Part shown: in pieces, positions 48,187 through 56,242 of the stretch
Layout of the letters: every line of letters starts with the position of its first letter
How positions within the stretch are numbered: position 1 is the stretch's first letter
Source of the DNA: Eubacteriales bacterium
GTDB taxonomy: Bacteria; Bacillota; Clostridia; Lachnospirales; Lachnospiraceae
Direction of reading: 5' to 3'
NCBI GenBank assembly: GCA_030537195.1
Contig: JAUNOK010000003.1
Span: 1 to 64,000 of the forward strand
DNA: 64,000 nucleotides
Made by a program: the position numbers and the translations under genes
Notes under the pieces: model-generated
What the model was told of the DNA's origin: nothing
Databases searched by the model: none
Seen by the model: the letters and a program-made list of their open reading frames with translations, nothing else

Positions 48187-48217
48187 CCTTCCCCAACTGT
48201 TGTTAATTCTGCGTGAA
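48187..48217 (-). promoter_or_regulatory. 31-bp regulatory element, copy B
   Basis: It starts CCTTCCCCAACTGTTG and ends ATTCTGCGTGAA in plus-strand order, matching copy A. Read on the minus strand it contains ACAGTTGGG, which fits the AgrA/LytTR half-site pattern (ACAGTT plus purine-rich end). It sits 27 bp upstream of a TATAAT box, the same spacing as in copy A. Confidence 0.6.
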
Positions 48218-48257
48218 ATGTATGTATATTCTTTATGTTTATTTTATATTTATCATC

Positions 48258-48286
48258 TTGACATATTAGTATTTGTATATTATTCT
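48258..48286 (+). promoter_or_regulatory. Promoter of the Rpn-family nuclease gene
   Basis: TTGACA (48258-48263), a 17-bp spacer and TATTCT (48281-48286) lie about 50 bp ahead of the ATG at 48338. Confidence 0.65.
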
Positions 48287-48337
48287 TTTTAGTATATTAT
48301 AGATGGTGCATCATTATACATTTAAGAAAGGCGATTT

Positions 48338-49291
48338 ATGAGAAGAAACAATTCAAGAAAAAAGATTGATAAACCAGATACAGCCATGAAAACCTTCTGG
48401 CGTAATAATGAACGTTTTGCAGACCTTTTTAATGCCGTAGCATTTAACGGCAGGCAGGTTATTAATCCTGATGAACTCACCGAGATGGATACGGATGTTT
48501 CTGGTATTATTCAATTCAATGATTACAATGAATCTCTTGTAAGGACAAGAGACATTATCAAAAAGTTCTACAATGGCATAGAATTCACCATTCTGGGACT
48601 TGAACTTCAGACCAATCCACATTATGCCATGCCTGTAAGAGCCTTGCTTTATGACGGACTTGGTTATCTTAAAGAATGTAATGAATTCCGTAACATGCAC
48701 AAAGCAGAAAACGACTTTGATTCCGACAAAAGTTTTCTATCCGGCATGAACAGATCAGACAAGATTCATCCAATCATTACACTCATATTCTACTACGGCG
48801 AATCCCCATGGGACGGTCCAATAAGGTTATCTGATATGATGACAGACATCCCCGAAGAACTACGTCCTTTCTTTTCTGACTACAAGATAAATCTTGTGCA
48901 GATACTTGATTCAGGACGTTATCAATTTTATAATGAAGATGTTAGAGATGTATTTGACATTACGCAGAAGATATATACCAAGAATCTTACAGCTTTGTCT
49001 AAAGAATACTCTAACAAATATGTAGATAACGAAATCATCAATCTGGTAACCACAATAACTGGATTTTCCAAGTTATCAGATATATTTAATGAATCAGACG
49101 ATGGAGGTGAAGCTACCGTGTGGAAATGTGTTGAAGAGATGGAAAATGAATGGGTTCAGAAGGGCGAACAAAAAGAACGCCAGACCGCTATTATTACAAT
49201 GATTGAATTAGGGCTTACTAAAGAACAGATTCTTACTAAATATTCAGAGGAAGATTATTCTAAGGCTGAAGAGGCTCTTAATAACAGATAA
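48338..49291 (+). CDS. Rpn-family PD-(D/E)XK nuclease/putative transposase
   Basis: The 317-residue protein matches the YhgA/Rpn group: an N-terminal FWRNNERFADLFNAVAF segment, a core with TILGLELQTNPHYAMPVR (the ExQ part of a PD-(D/E)XK site) and LIFYYGESPWDGP, and a helical C-terminus ending KYSEEDYSKAEEAL. E. coli RpnA-type proteins nick DNA and promote recombination. Lachnospiraceae carry many copies. No transposon ends are visible here. AAAGGCG precedes ATG. Confidence 0.88.
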   Translation: MRRNNSRKKIDKPDTAMKTFWRNNERFADLFNAVAFNGRQVINPDELTEMDTDVSGIIQFNDYNESLVRTRDIIKKFYNGIEFTILGLELQTNPHYAMPVRALLYDGLGYLKECNEFRNMHKAENDFDSDKSFLSGMNRSDKIHPIITLIFYYGESPWDGPIRLSDMMTDIPEELRPFFSDYKINLVQILDSGRYQFYNEDVRDVFDITQKIYTKNLTALSKEYSNKYVDNEIINLVTTITGFSKLSDIFNESDDGGEATVWKCVEEMENEWVQKGEQKERQTAIITMIELGLTKEQILTKYSEEDYSKAEEALNNR

Positions 49292-49304
49292 TTATAAAAA
49301 ACAA

Positions 49305-49340
49305 ACCTCTTCACTTAATATTAAGCGAAGAGGTAATTTT
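49305..49340 (+). terminator. Terminator of the Rpn gene
   Basis: ACCTCTTC-A-CTTAA pairs with TTAAG-C-GAAGAGGT (49305-49334), followed by AATTTT. It may also serve the convergent M67 peptidase gene. Confidence 0.75.
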
Positions 49341-49390
49341 CAAGCCAATCATTTATCAGTCGCCAATGGTGAGCGAACATTATTTACATA

Positions 49391-49807
49391 TTACACAATC
49401 TCCAGCACATGTTCAGTAACATTCTTATCCTTATCAACGCCAAATGCCTTAAACACAGGATTGTCGTTATCCATAAGTGACATAATCATATATACCGCAG
49501 TTGAATCATATGCAAGTCTTTTATCTTCCTCGGAAGGTCTTGAAGGAGTCTCCGGGTGAGAATGGAAATTACCAAGCATAGTTAAGCCAAGACTTCTTGC
49601 ATCCTTGACTGCTGCAAACTGTTCTTTAGGATCCATAGTAAAATGCACATTATTATTATCAAGATTAGTAAGAAAATACACTTTCTCAATAGACTTAACA
49701 TCCCCATCAACAAATCCCGCAATAAGCCCACAAGATTCATTAGGAAGCCCCTCTAAACAATAACGTACAATTGAATCATAATCAGATTTTTTCATTCGAA
49801 TAACCAT
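49391..49807 (-). CDS. JAMM/M67-family metallopeptidase (HcyD/Mec-type)
   Basis: The ~138-residue zinc peptidase shows the complete JAMM motif, HSHPETPSRPSEED (HxH-x7-S-x2-D), with the partner glutamate in LPNESCGLIAG. JAMM enzymes next to ThiS/ThiF pairs remove residues after the GlyGly of sulfur carriers (Mec in Mycobacterium, HcyD in Wolinella). The carrier here ends GGGAY, just such a substrate. GGAGG lies 6 nt before the ATG at 49807. It is separated from thiF by a palindromic element. Confidence 0.9.
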   Translation of the reverse strand: MVIRMKKSDYDSIVRYCLEGLPNESCGLIAGFVDGDVKSIEKVYFLTNLDNNNVHFTMDPKEQFAAVKDARSLGLTMLGNFHSHPETPSRPSEEDKRLAYDSTAVYMIMSLMDNDNPVFKAFGVDKDKNVTEHVLEIV

Positions 49808-49875
49808 CCTCATCCTCCAATAAAAATATAACTTTCATACTTATCCAGCGTAAGCCCCGCGCACACGCACCGGCA

Positions 49876-50069
49876 GAGAAAACATATAAGCAGAATAATG
49901 AGATAATCATGTGCAGCGCACTTTGGAATCACCGGCACTTAGCAAGCTAACGCCAAAGGCGCTAGCGAGCTTAGTACCGCTGGGAACTAAATCTGAATCA
50001 AAGATTCAGATAGTAGCGAAAGCGTGCCTGCATATGATTATCCCATTATTCTGCCTTGATATATATCTC
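49876..50069. repeat. 194-bp palindromic element inside the sulfur operon, copy 2 (tentative family member)
   Basis: A 27-bp stem (49890-49916 with 50028-50054, two mismatches) encloses two smaller hairpins: GCTAACGCC-AAA-GGCGCTAGC, and ATCTGAATC-AAA-GATTCAGAT. Further out GAGA (49876) matches TCTC (50066). It fills the gap between thiF and the M67 gene. It shares GCTACTATCT with copy 1 (17083-17092; here on the minus strand, 50008-50017) and a CACTTAG segment with copy 3, but overall kinship is weak. Confidence 0.6.
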
Positions 50070-50071
50070 TC

Positions 50072-50878
50072 CTACTTATGCATATCACATTCAGCCTGTT
50101 CATAATCAATAAGCTCATGAATTGTAGGATTGTCACCACATATAGCACAATGATGATCCTTTGGAAGCTTAATTGTATGGAATTCCATCTTTAAAGCATC
50201 ATATGTAAGAAGTCTTCCTGTAAGAAGGTCTCCCTTACCGATGATGTACTTGATAGCTTCCATTGCCTGAAGGCTTCCAATAACACCGCCCATTGCTCCG
50301 ATAACGCCTGCCTGCTTACATGTAGGAACTGCATCCTTTGGTGGTGGGTTCTTGAATACACATCTGTAGCATGGTCCTTCTCCTGGTACATAAGTCATAA
50401 GCTGACCCTTAAATCTTATGATACCTGCATGAGAAAATGGTTTCTTAGCCATAACACATGCGTCGTTAATAAGGAACTTTGCTGGGAAATTATCTGTTCC
50501 ATCAATGATGAAGTCATAATCCTTGATAAGATCCATAATATTCTCAGATGTAACGAATTCTCTGTAAGTCTTAACTGTTACATCAGGATTGATTGCTTCC
50601 ATTGTTTCTTTAGCAGATTTAACCTTAGCCTTACCGATATCTGCTGTTGAATGGATAATCTGTCTCTGAAGATTAGATAAATCAACTTCATCAGCATCAA
50701 CGATACCGATTGTTCCAACTCCGGCTGCTGCCAGATACATAGCTGCAGGAGCACCAAGTCCGCCTGCACCGATTATAAGCACGCTCGCATTAAGAAGCTT
50801 CTTCTGACCTTTAGCTCCAACTTCCTTTAAGATAATGTGGCGCGAATACCTTTCAAGCTGTTCATTAGTAAAAGCCAT
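50072..50878 (-). CDS. ThiF/MoeB/HesA-type sulfur-carrier adenylyltransferase (HcyF-like)
   Basis: The 268-residue E1-like enzyme activates the C-terminal glycine of a ThiS-type carrier with ATP. Visible are GAGGLGAPAAMYLAAAGVG near residue 36, the NLQRQ motif, TDNFPAKFLIND, the zinc cysteine pairs CYRC and CAIC, and a crossover-loop cysteine in PTCKQAG. The start codon overlaps the carrier gene's stop (TAATG). In this context it should serve homocysteine synthesis rather than thiamin or molybdopterin. Confidence 0.9.
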   Translation of the reverse strand: MAFTNEQLERYSRHIILKEVGAKGQKKLLNASVLIIGAGGLGAPAAMYLAAAGVGTIGIVDADEVDLSNLQRQIIHSTADIGKAKVKSAKETMEAINPDVTVKTYREFVTSENIMDLIKDYDFIIDGTDNFPAKFLINDACVMAKKPFSHAGIIRFKGQLMTYVPGEGPCYRCVFKNPPPKDAVPTCKQAGVIGAMGGVIGSLQAMEAIKYIIGKGDLLTGRLLTYDALKMEFHTIKLPKDHHCAICGDNPTIHELIDYEQAECDMHK

Positions 50879-51087
50879 TAGTACGCTCCTCCTCCCATGA
50901 AATATAAGAACTCAACTGCATCGCCTTCATTTAACTTTGTTGTCTCGAAATCATCTCTCTCAACAAAATCATCATTAACAGTAACTGTTACATATTCTGG
51001 ATTCTCAACATTCTCCTTAACAATAAGCTCTGCTACTGTAATTCCGTCTTCATATTCCTTCTTGTTTCCTGCAACTGTAATCTTCAT
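50878..51087 (-). CDS. ThiS/MoaD-like sulfur carrier with C-terminal extension (HcyS-like)
   Basis: The 69-residue ubiquitin-fold protein ends FLYFMGGGAY. Active carriers must end in GlyGly, so the last two residues would have to be removed, which fits the JAMM peptidase in the same operon. After trimming, adenylation and sulfur transfer it would carry a thiocarboxylate. GGGAGG precedes ATG. Thiamin or molybdopterin roles are less likely because the neighbours are MetY and a sulfite-reductase-like protein. Confidence 0.9.
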   Translation of the reverse strand: MKITVAGNKKEYEDGITVAELIVKENVENPEYVTVTVNDDFVERDDFETTKLNEGDAVEFLYFMGGGAY

Positions 51088-51105
51088 AACATTCCTCCCT
51101 GTTAA

Positions 51106-51423
51106 TTAATTTAATTCTTCAAATAATCCAAGCAGTGCATCCCTTGTTGTCTTTCCTGCAATTCTGCCTGTCTCAGCACCTTTGTTGAATGCAACAAAAG
51201 TAGGTGCTGCCAATACTTCATATTTAGAAGCAAGTTCTTCATCAAAGTTGACATTTACCTTGTAAACATTAAGCTTTCCTTCGTAATCATCTTCGATGTC
51301 TCCTACAACCCCTGCCATCATCTTGCATGGGATGCATGAATCTGAATAGAAATCCACAAGAACCGGAAGTTCTGACTTAAGAACCAGTTCTTCGAAATTC
51401 TCTGCATTAGCTCTGGCTGCCAT
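51106..51423 (-). CDS. Thioredoxin-family protein with CIPC active site
   Basis: The 105-residue protein has a thioredoxin fold (LPVLVDFYSDSCIPCKMM, then YEVLAAPTFVAFNKG with the cis-proline). The active site is CIPC preceded by Ser and Asp instead of WCGPC, so its redox behaviour may differ from housekeeping thioredoxin. It lies in the sulfur operon, probably supplying electrons or moving sulfur. AAAGGAGG precedes ATG. Confidence 0.88.
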   Translation of the reverse strand: MAARANAENFEELVLKSELPVLVDFYSDSCIPCKMMAGVVGDIEDDYEGKLNVYKVNVNFDEELASKYEVLAAPTFVAFNKGAETGRIAGKTTRDALLGLFEELN

Positions 51424-51437
51424 AAGCCCTCCTTTCC

Positions 51438-51689
51438 TTATTCCTCGTCTTCTACCTTTCTTACGATAAGAGTATATGTACCATCCTCATTAGCTGTAAG
51501 CTTTAATATCTGATGTCCCTCTTCCTTAATACTTCTTGGAACATTCTGAACAGGCTCACCGTCATTCATTCTGACTGCAAGAATCTGTCCGTCATCTAAT
51601 TCCTCAAGTGCTACCTTTGCCTTAACAAATGTTGTCGGGCAGACCACATCAGTAATATCTACTGTATCATCAATTTCAAAATCAGCCAT
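51438..51689 (-). CDS. TusA-family sulfur transferase
   Basis: The 83-residue protein has the TusA core with the sulfur-carrying cysteine in VVCPTTFVKAKVALEEL and the DDGQILAVRMND strand. It would relay sulfur to the carrier protein. A long upstream extension of the frame lies inside the preceding gene and is discarded: AAGGAGG marks the ATG at 51689, overlapping the previous stop by 8 bp. Confidence 0.88.
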   Translation of the reverse strand: MADFEIDDTVDITDVVCPTTFVKAKVALEELDDGQILAVRMNDGEPVQNVPRSIKEEGHQILKLTANEDGTYTLIVRKVEDEE

Positions 51690-52548
51690 TGTATGCCTCC
51701 TTAATCTTCTTATAGAATTCTTCTCTTCCAACTCTGTCGAGTGTGAACTTAAATCTTTCACTTGGCTTTGCGTTGTCTGCAAAGAACTGGATTGCCGCAT
51801 CACAGACACGGAATAACTGTTCTTCACTTCTGATAAGCGGAAGTGGTGATTCACCCTTGCTTATAGAATTACCAAATGTTCCTGCAAATGAAATGATATA
51901 TGCAGAAGGTGCGTCCCACGCATCTGTTGGACAGGATTTAGCACATCTGCCACAGTAATTACATTTGTCATAATTAACTGCCACCTTGCCGTCCTGCATT
52001 GTGATTGCACCTGTACGACAGGCCTTCTCACATACGCCACAGCCAATACATTTATCTTCAATCCACTTAACATCAGCAGCACCCTTGATACCAACATCAT
52101 TCTCCTCTGCCTTAAGACAGTTGTTCTGACATCCTGTAACGCCGAACTTGAACTTGTGTGGAAGTTCTCTTCCGAAGTATCTTTCGTCTAACTTAACTGC
52201 AATGTCATATGAATCTATGTTACCGCTAGGACATATTGTATTGCCCTGACAGGCTGTGACTGTACGGACTCTCGGACCACATACACCAGGTCTGCAGCCG
52301 CCCTCTGCAAGTTCTGCCTTAACAGCATCTATATCTTTAAGTTTAATAAATGGAATCTCAACGCCCTGTCTTGATGTAAGATGGACATGTCCGTCTCCAT
52401 ATTTTTCTGCAACTTCAGCAATCTTGGTAAGATTCTCGGCTGTAAGATATCCTCCTACAACTGCAAGACGAAGTGAGAAGTTATTCTTCTGCTTCTGTCT
52501 CATGAATCCGCCCTTCTTAAGTGTTCCATAATCAACTTTCTCTGCCAT
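51682..52548 (-). CDS. Sulfite/nitrite reductase-like 4Fe-4S protein with ferredoxin insert
   Basis: The 288-residue protein has the siroheme-4Fe-4S signature, cysteines in TACQGNTICPSG and GCQNNC (Cx5C...Cx3C), and an inserted pair of ferredoxin clusters (CIGCGVCEKAC, CNYCGRCAKSC). It resembles small one-domain sulfite reductases. In this operon it should produce sulfide or a bound sulfur for the carrier. GAGG lies before the ATG at 52548. Confidence 0.88.
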   Translation of the reverse strand: MAEKVDYGTLKKGGFMRQKQKNNFSLRLAVVGGYLTAENLTKIAEVAEKYGDGHVHLTSRQGVEIPFIKLKDIDAVKAELAEGGCRPGVCGPRVRTVTACQGNTICPSGNIDSYDIAVKLDERYFGRELPHKFKFGVTGCQNNCLKAEENDVGIKGAADVKWIEDKCIGCGVCEKACRTGAITMQDGKVAVNYDKCNYCGRCAKSCPTDAWDAPSAYIISFAGTFGNSISKGESPLPLIRSEEQLFRVCDAAIQFFADNAKPSERFKFTLDRVGREEFYKKIKEAYNG

Positions 52549-52573
52549 AATATCCTCATTTCCGTGCCATGCA

Positions 52574-53809
52574 CTATTCATTATCAGTAGACTCTAAGGC
52601 TGCTCTGAAATCTTCCTTAAGATCATCTATATCCTCTATTCCTACGCTGACTCTTATCAGATCGTCATACACTCCCGAAGCTTCCTTATCCTTGTCGCTT
52701 AGATGAAGTGCAATCGTTGAAGCAGGGTGGATAACCAGTGTCTTGGTATCTCCTATGTTAGAAACAATATTAGGAATCTTTAATGCATTAATTATCTTAA
52801 ATGCTCTCTCCTTGCTTCCAACCCTGAATGTTATTATCGCACCATAGCCTTTGGTAAACTGCTTATCAGCAACTTCATGGTACGGACTGCTTTCAAGTCC
52901 CGGATAATTAACTGTAATTCCTTCAAATGTGTCTAAGTATCTGGCAAGTTCATACGCATTAGAACAGTGTCTCTCCATTCTAAGCCCTAATGTCTCAAGT
53001 CCCAGATTATTAAGAAATGCATTCTGTGGTGAAAGACATCCGCCTGTGTTTCTGAATAATCCGTTACGAAGTTTAATTATATATGCCATTGGACCGAATT
53101 TCAAATATGGTTTAAGTCCCGGATACTTTTCTTTATCAAACTTGAACTTTCCATTAAAAGTAAGTATTCCGCTTATTGCATCACTGCTTCCATTAATGTA
53201 CTTCGATGATGAATTAACTACCACATCCGCACCAAGTGTTATAGGCTGTATAAGATATGGTGTTGATACTGTATTATCAACTATAAGCGGAATTCCATGT
53301 GCATGTGCAACATCAGCAACTGCCTTAATATCTGTTACATCAAGCTTAGGATTACCTATTGTCTCTGCAAATACAACTCTTGTCTTATCTGTTATAAGCT
53401 CCTCGAAACACTCTGGTTTATTATCAGCTACATATTTTACTGTAATTCCAAAGCTTTCCAGATCCTCAAACAGTTCAACTGTTCCACCATACAATCCACA
53501 TGATGCAACAATTTCATCCCCCTGTCTTACGACATTGGCTATTGCGTTGAATATTGCTGCCATACCGGAAGAACACGCTACACTTGAAAATCCCTTTTCT
53601 AACTTGGTAACTCTCTTCTCAAATGCTTCTATGGTTGGATTGTTGATTCTCGTATATGAGAATCCCATCGCCTTGTTGTCAAAAATCCTCTCTAATTCTT
53701 CTGCACTTTCATGCTTAAATGCGCTTGACTGATATATAGGAACAAGTGTTGCTCCATTAGGATAATCGTCTACGCCATCATGCAGAAGAGATGTGTTAAA
53801 TCCACTCAT
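52574..53809 (-). CDS. metY: O-acetylhomoserine sulfhydrylase-type PLP enzyme (MetY)
   Basis: The 411-residue Cys/Met-metabolism enzyme has the PLP lysine in NSSSKYINGSSDAI near residue 200, plus YSRINNPT-like NNPTIEAFEKRV near 55 and the SIGIEDIDDL-like C-terminus. It joins O-acetylhomoserine with a sulfur donor to give homocysteine. In the thiocarboxylate route the donor is the carrier protein. AAAGGAGG marks the ATG at 53809 rather than the upstream extension. It is the first structural gene of the cluster. Confidence 0.92.
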   Translation of the reverse strand: MSGFNTSLLHDGVDDYPNGATLVPIYQSSAFKHESAEELERIFDNKAMGFSYTRINNPTIEAFEKRVTKLEKGFSSVACSSGMAAIFNAIANVVRQGDEIVASCGLYGGTVELFEDLESFGITVKYVADNKPECFEELITDKTRVVFAETIGNPKLDVTDIKAVADVAHAHGIPLIVDNTVSTPYLIQPITLGADVVVNSSSKYINGSSDAISGILTFNGKFKFDKEKYPGLKPYLKFGPMAYIIKLRNGLFRNTGGCLSPQNAFLNNLGLETLGLRMERHCSNAYELARYLDTFEGITVNYPGLESSPYHEVADKQFTKGYGAIITFRVGSKERAFKIINALKIPNIVSNIGDTKTLVIHPASTIALHLSDKDKEASGVYDDLIRVSVGIEDIDDLKEDFRAALESTDNE

Positions 53810-53881
53810 GTGCTCCTCCTTTGACTTGCTCATATATTAAACCCTTTTACCTAGTATGTCAATAGGTTATTTAAGAAAAAA

Positions 53882-53908
53882 TATAACTGCCTGAACATTA
53901 TCAGGCAG
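53882..53908 (-). terminator. Terminator of the Rrf2 gene
   Basis: On the minus strand CTGCCTGA (53901-53908) pairs with TCAGGCAG (53887-53894), followed by TTATATTTTTT. It separates the regulator from metY. Confidence 0.8.
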
Positions 53909-53931
53909 CCATGCGTTATCGTTAACGCTTA

Positions 53932-54363
53932 CTATATAATGTAGCTGTCTATTCCTACATTAGAATTAACTAAATCCGCGATAGTAATGTTTCCAAAGAA
54001 ATCATTAACCAGTCTTTCGAAATCTTCCCACATGTGTAATGTCTTACACTCTGCCACCTTAGGACATCTGTTAGGCTTCTTCTCAAGACAGGCAACTGGT
54101 GCAAGCGAACCTTCTGTTACAAGAAGTATGCTAAGCACTGTATAATCCTCAGGATTACGCGCAAGCTTATATCCGCCTCCCTTACCTCTTAATGAAATAA
54201 GGAAATCATTCTTACTTAATGTTGCAACAATTGCTTCAAGATACTTCTCTGAAATATCCTGTCTCTTGGCAATATCCATAAGCGGAATGTATTCTCCTGT
54301 ATTATGCTCTGCAAGATCAATCATGACCCTGAGGGCATATCTTCCCTTTGTTGAAATCTTCAT
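53932..54363 (-). CDS. Rrf2-family regulator with three cysteines
   Basis: The 143-residue protein has the Rrf2 winged helix (KISTKGRYALRVMIDLAEH, then ISEKYLEAIVATL and the GKGGGYKLA wing). Three cysteines in CLEKKPNRCPKVAEC are spaced as in Fe-S binding IscR-type members, while CymR, the cysteine regulator, lacks them. It stands directly upstream of the sulfur cluster and likely regulates it in response to Fe-S or sulfur status (inference). Confidence 0.88.
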   Translation of the reverse strand: MKISTKGRYALRVMIDLAEHNTGEYIPLMDIAKRQDISEKYLEAIVATLSKNDFLISLRGKGGGYKLARNPEDYTVLSILLVTEGSLAPVACLEKKPNRCPKVAECKTLHMWEDFERLVNDFFGNITIADLVNSNVGIDSYII

Positions 54364-54454
54364 ATATATAACCTCATTTCTAATAACACATTAATACTGT
54401 ATGTTAAACATACTTTACCACAATGTTTATATATATTTCAAGTATTAAATGCAT

Positions 54455-56221
54455 TTATTTATCAGGGATACTTGCTGCAACACACAGTTCTCCCCAGCCT
54501 CTTGCTGAATCCGGCCATGACCCACCAACTCTTGTTGCACCACTTATAAGGTATGCTTTAACCTTTTCTCCATACATATACGGATCATTACCCTTTACTA
54601 TTCCCCATTCCATAAGCATTGCCGCGGCTCCCGTAACCATTGGAGTGGCGTAAGACGTCCCTGTAACGAATCTCTCCTGACTTCCCGGAATCCTTATGTT
54701 AACTCCCGGAGCCGTTATATCCGGCTTTGCATACAGCATAAGTCCGCTTCTTACATTAACTCCACGACCAGAAAATACCGCTGCACTCCCTGGAACACGT
54801 CCATTAGCACCAACACATATTGCCCGCCTCGAAGTCCCCGGTATTGTAAATGTGTACTCAGGCGAAGGTCGTAAGAATCCCGTTACATTGCTAAGTGTCG
54901 AAACCGGAGGCAGCCACATATTAAAGAAACCATCTAACACACTGGACGCTGTAAATCTTATATCCCATATTCCTGAAGTAATATATCCGCTTGTTGCAAC
55001 TATGGCTGCGTATATCTCTTCACCCATATAGAATGGTCCAGGGCCATATGCCTTAGATACTATGTGCATGTTCCTGATATTCTGATTCACAACTCCTGCA
55101 TTTCTCTCACTTATAACCAGTCTCTCCCCTGTCGGTGCGATAAGTTCAATTCTTGCATCATCCATCGCTCTTTTCCATATCTGTATACTTATCTGTGGCT
55201 CATAATCACCAACCGCAAGCTCTGCATCCAGCACATTTCCACTGACAAGCTGTCCTGAGTAATGTGTCCTGCCTTCGCCTTCATTACCAGCTCCTATGCA
55301 TATGCTGCACCTGTACGTTGAACAACAGTCATCTATAAACATTTCAAATATGGAGCTGCCCTCATGATTACCATAGGTTCCTCCATAACTTATGTTAACC
55401 GCAACCGGCTGACCGTATTCAATAGCTTTTCTTATGCAGTAATCAACCCCTCTCATAAGCTGCGTTGTTCTTATGTATGCATCACCTCTTGAGTTGCCAA
55501 GCTTCACAATCATAATATCAGAATCTGAGGCAACTCCACTCCTGCCACATGCTATCACAGCAACTTCATTGCCATGTCCGGTTGTATCTCTTGCAGGAAG
55601 CGTTCTTATGTTGCCATTTCTATAATCTTCCAGAATCCCATCAATCTCATCTGATGTATAAGTAACATCTGTTGTCTGGTCCCATAAAGCCTTAATTCTC
55701 GTCTTACCTGATGCATCAAGAAATTCGCTGCTTCTGATATCTATACCAGAATCAATCACAGCCACAAGAACTCCTTTTCCAGTCACCCCTCCATATGGAG
55801 TCTCCGATGCTTTAGCAAGATTAACACATGCCTCTGACTTTGCAGCGTATAACTCAAAATACAGTGCCTTAGGCTTTTCTATAAATATAATCTCCGGTTC
55901 AGTCGCAAGTGCTTCTATATTATCAATTGTTGTCCTTACAATCCAGTATCCACACAGAAGTTCTGTAAACTCTGCATTTGTATAAATACTTCTAATCCTG
56001 TCAAGACTCCCAGCCGTCTTGATAATTATCTCCCATGTTCTGTCAGAATCATCAAACCCGGCATCCATATCAGGTACCTGCTGCCTTATATCTTCACTTG
56101 TCTCTGCACTAATCTGCAATAGATTTTCAATTCTCGGATTCACGAATACTACTCCGGTTAAGCTCACATAATATCTATGCTCATAACCGCCATAACATGA
56201 AAACGGCTGATGCATACACAC
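54455..56221 (-). CDS. Subtilisin-like S8 serine peptidase, no signal peptide
   Basis: The 588-residue protein has all three catalytic residues: Asp in VAVIDSGIDIRS near 173, His in DTTGHGNEVAV near 232, Ser in VTGTSYATPMVTGAA near 520. A ~150-residue insertion separates His and Ser, as in the Csp germination proteases of Clostridia. No signal peptide is seen. The start is unclear: GTG at 56221 or ATG at 56215, neither with a good ribosome-binding site. Confidence 0.85.
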   Translation of the reverse strand: MCMHQPFSCYGGYEHRYYVSLTGVVFVNPRIENLLQISAETSEDIRQQVPDMDAGFDDSDRTWEIIIKTAGSLDRIRSIYTNAEFTELLCGYWIVRTTIDNIEALATEPEIIFIEKPKALYFELYAAKSEACVNLAKASETPYGGVTGKGVLVAVIDSGIDIRSSEFLDASGKTRIKALWDQTTDVTYTSDEIDGILEDYRNGNIRTLPARDTTGHGNEVAVIACGRSGVASDSDIMIVKLGNSRGDAYIRTTQLMRGVDYCIRKAIEYGQPVAVNISYGGTYGNHEGSSIFEMFIDDCCSTYRCSICIGAGNEGEGRTHYSGQLVSGNVLDAELAVGDYEPQISIQIWKRAMDDARIELIAPTGERLVISERNAGVVNQNIRNMHIVSKAYGPGPFYMGEEIYAAIVATSGYITSGIWDIRFTASSVLDGFFNMWLPPVSTLSNVTGFLRPSPEYTFTIPGTSRRAICVGANGRVPGSAAVFSGRGVNVRSGLMLYAKPDITAPGVNIRIPGSQERFVTGTSYATPMVTGAAAMLMEWGIVKGNDPYMYGEKVKAYLISGATRVGGSWPDSARGWGELCVAASIPDK

Positions 56222-56242
56222 CAGCCGTTACTCACTCTAATA

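Noticed and set aside
48187..48240. Element B read as the end of a coding frame with HAE, like the end of the 45290-46153 gene
   Set aside because: No start codon or upstream coding sequence exists at copy B. The match is better explained as a shared DNA site that happens to overlap the last codons at copy A.
48338..49291. The Rpn-family gene as an active insertion sequence
   Set aside because: No terminal inverted repeats or target duplication are visible; the gene has its own promoter and terminator.
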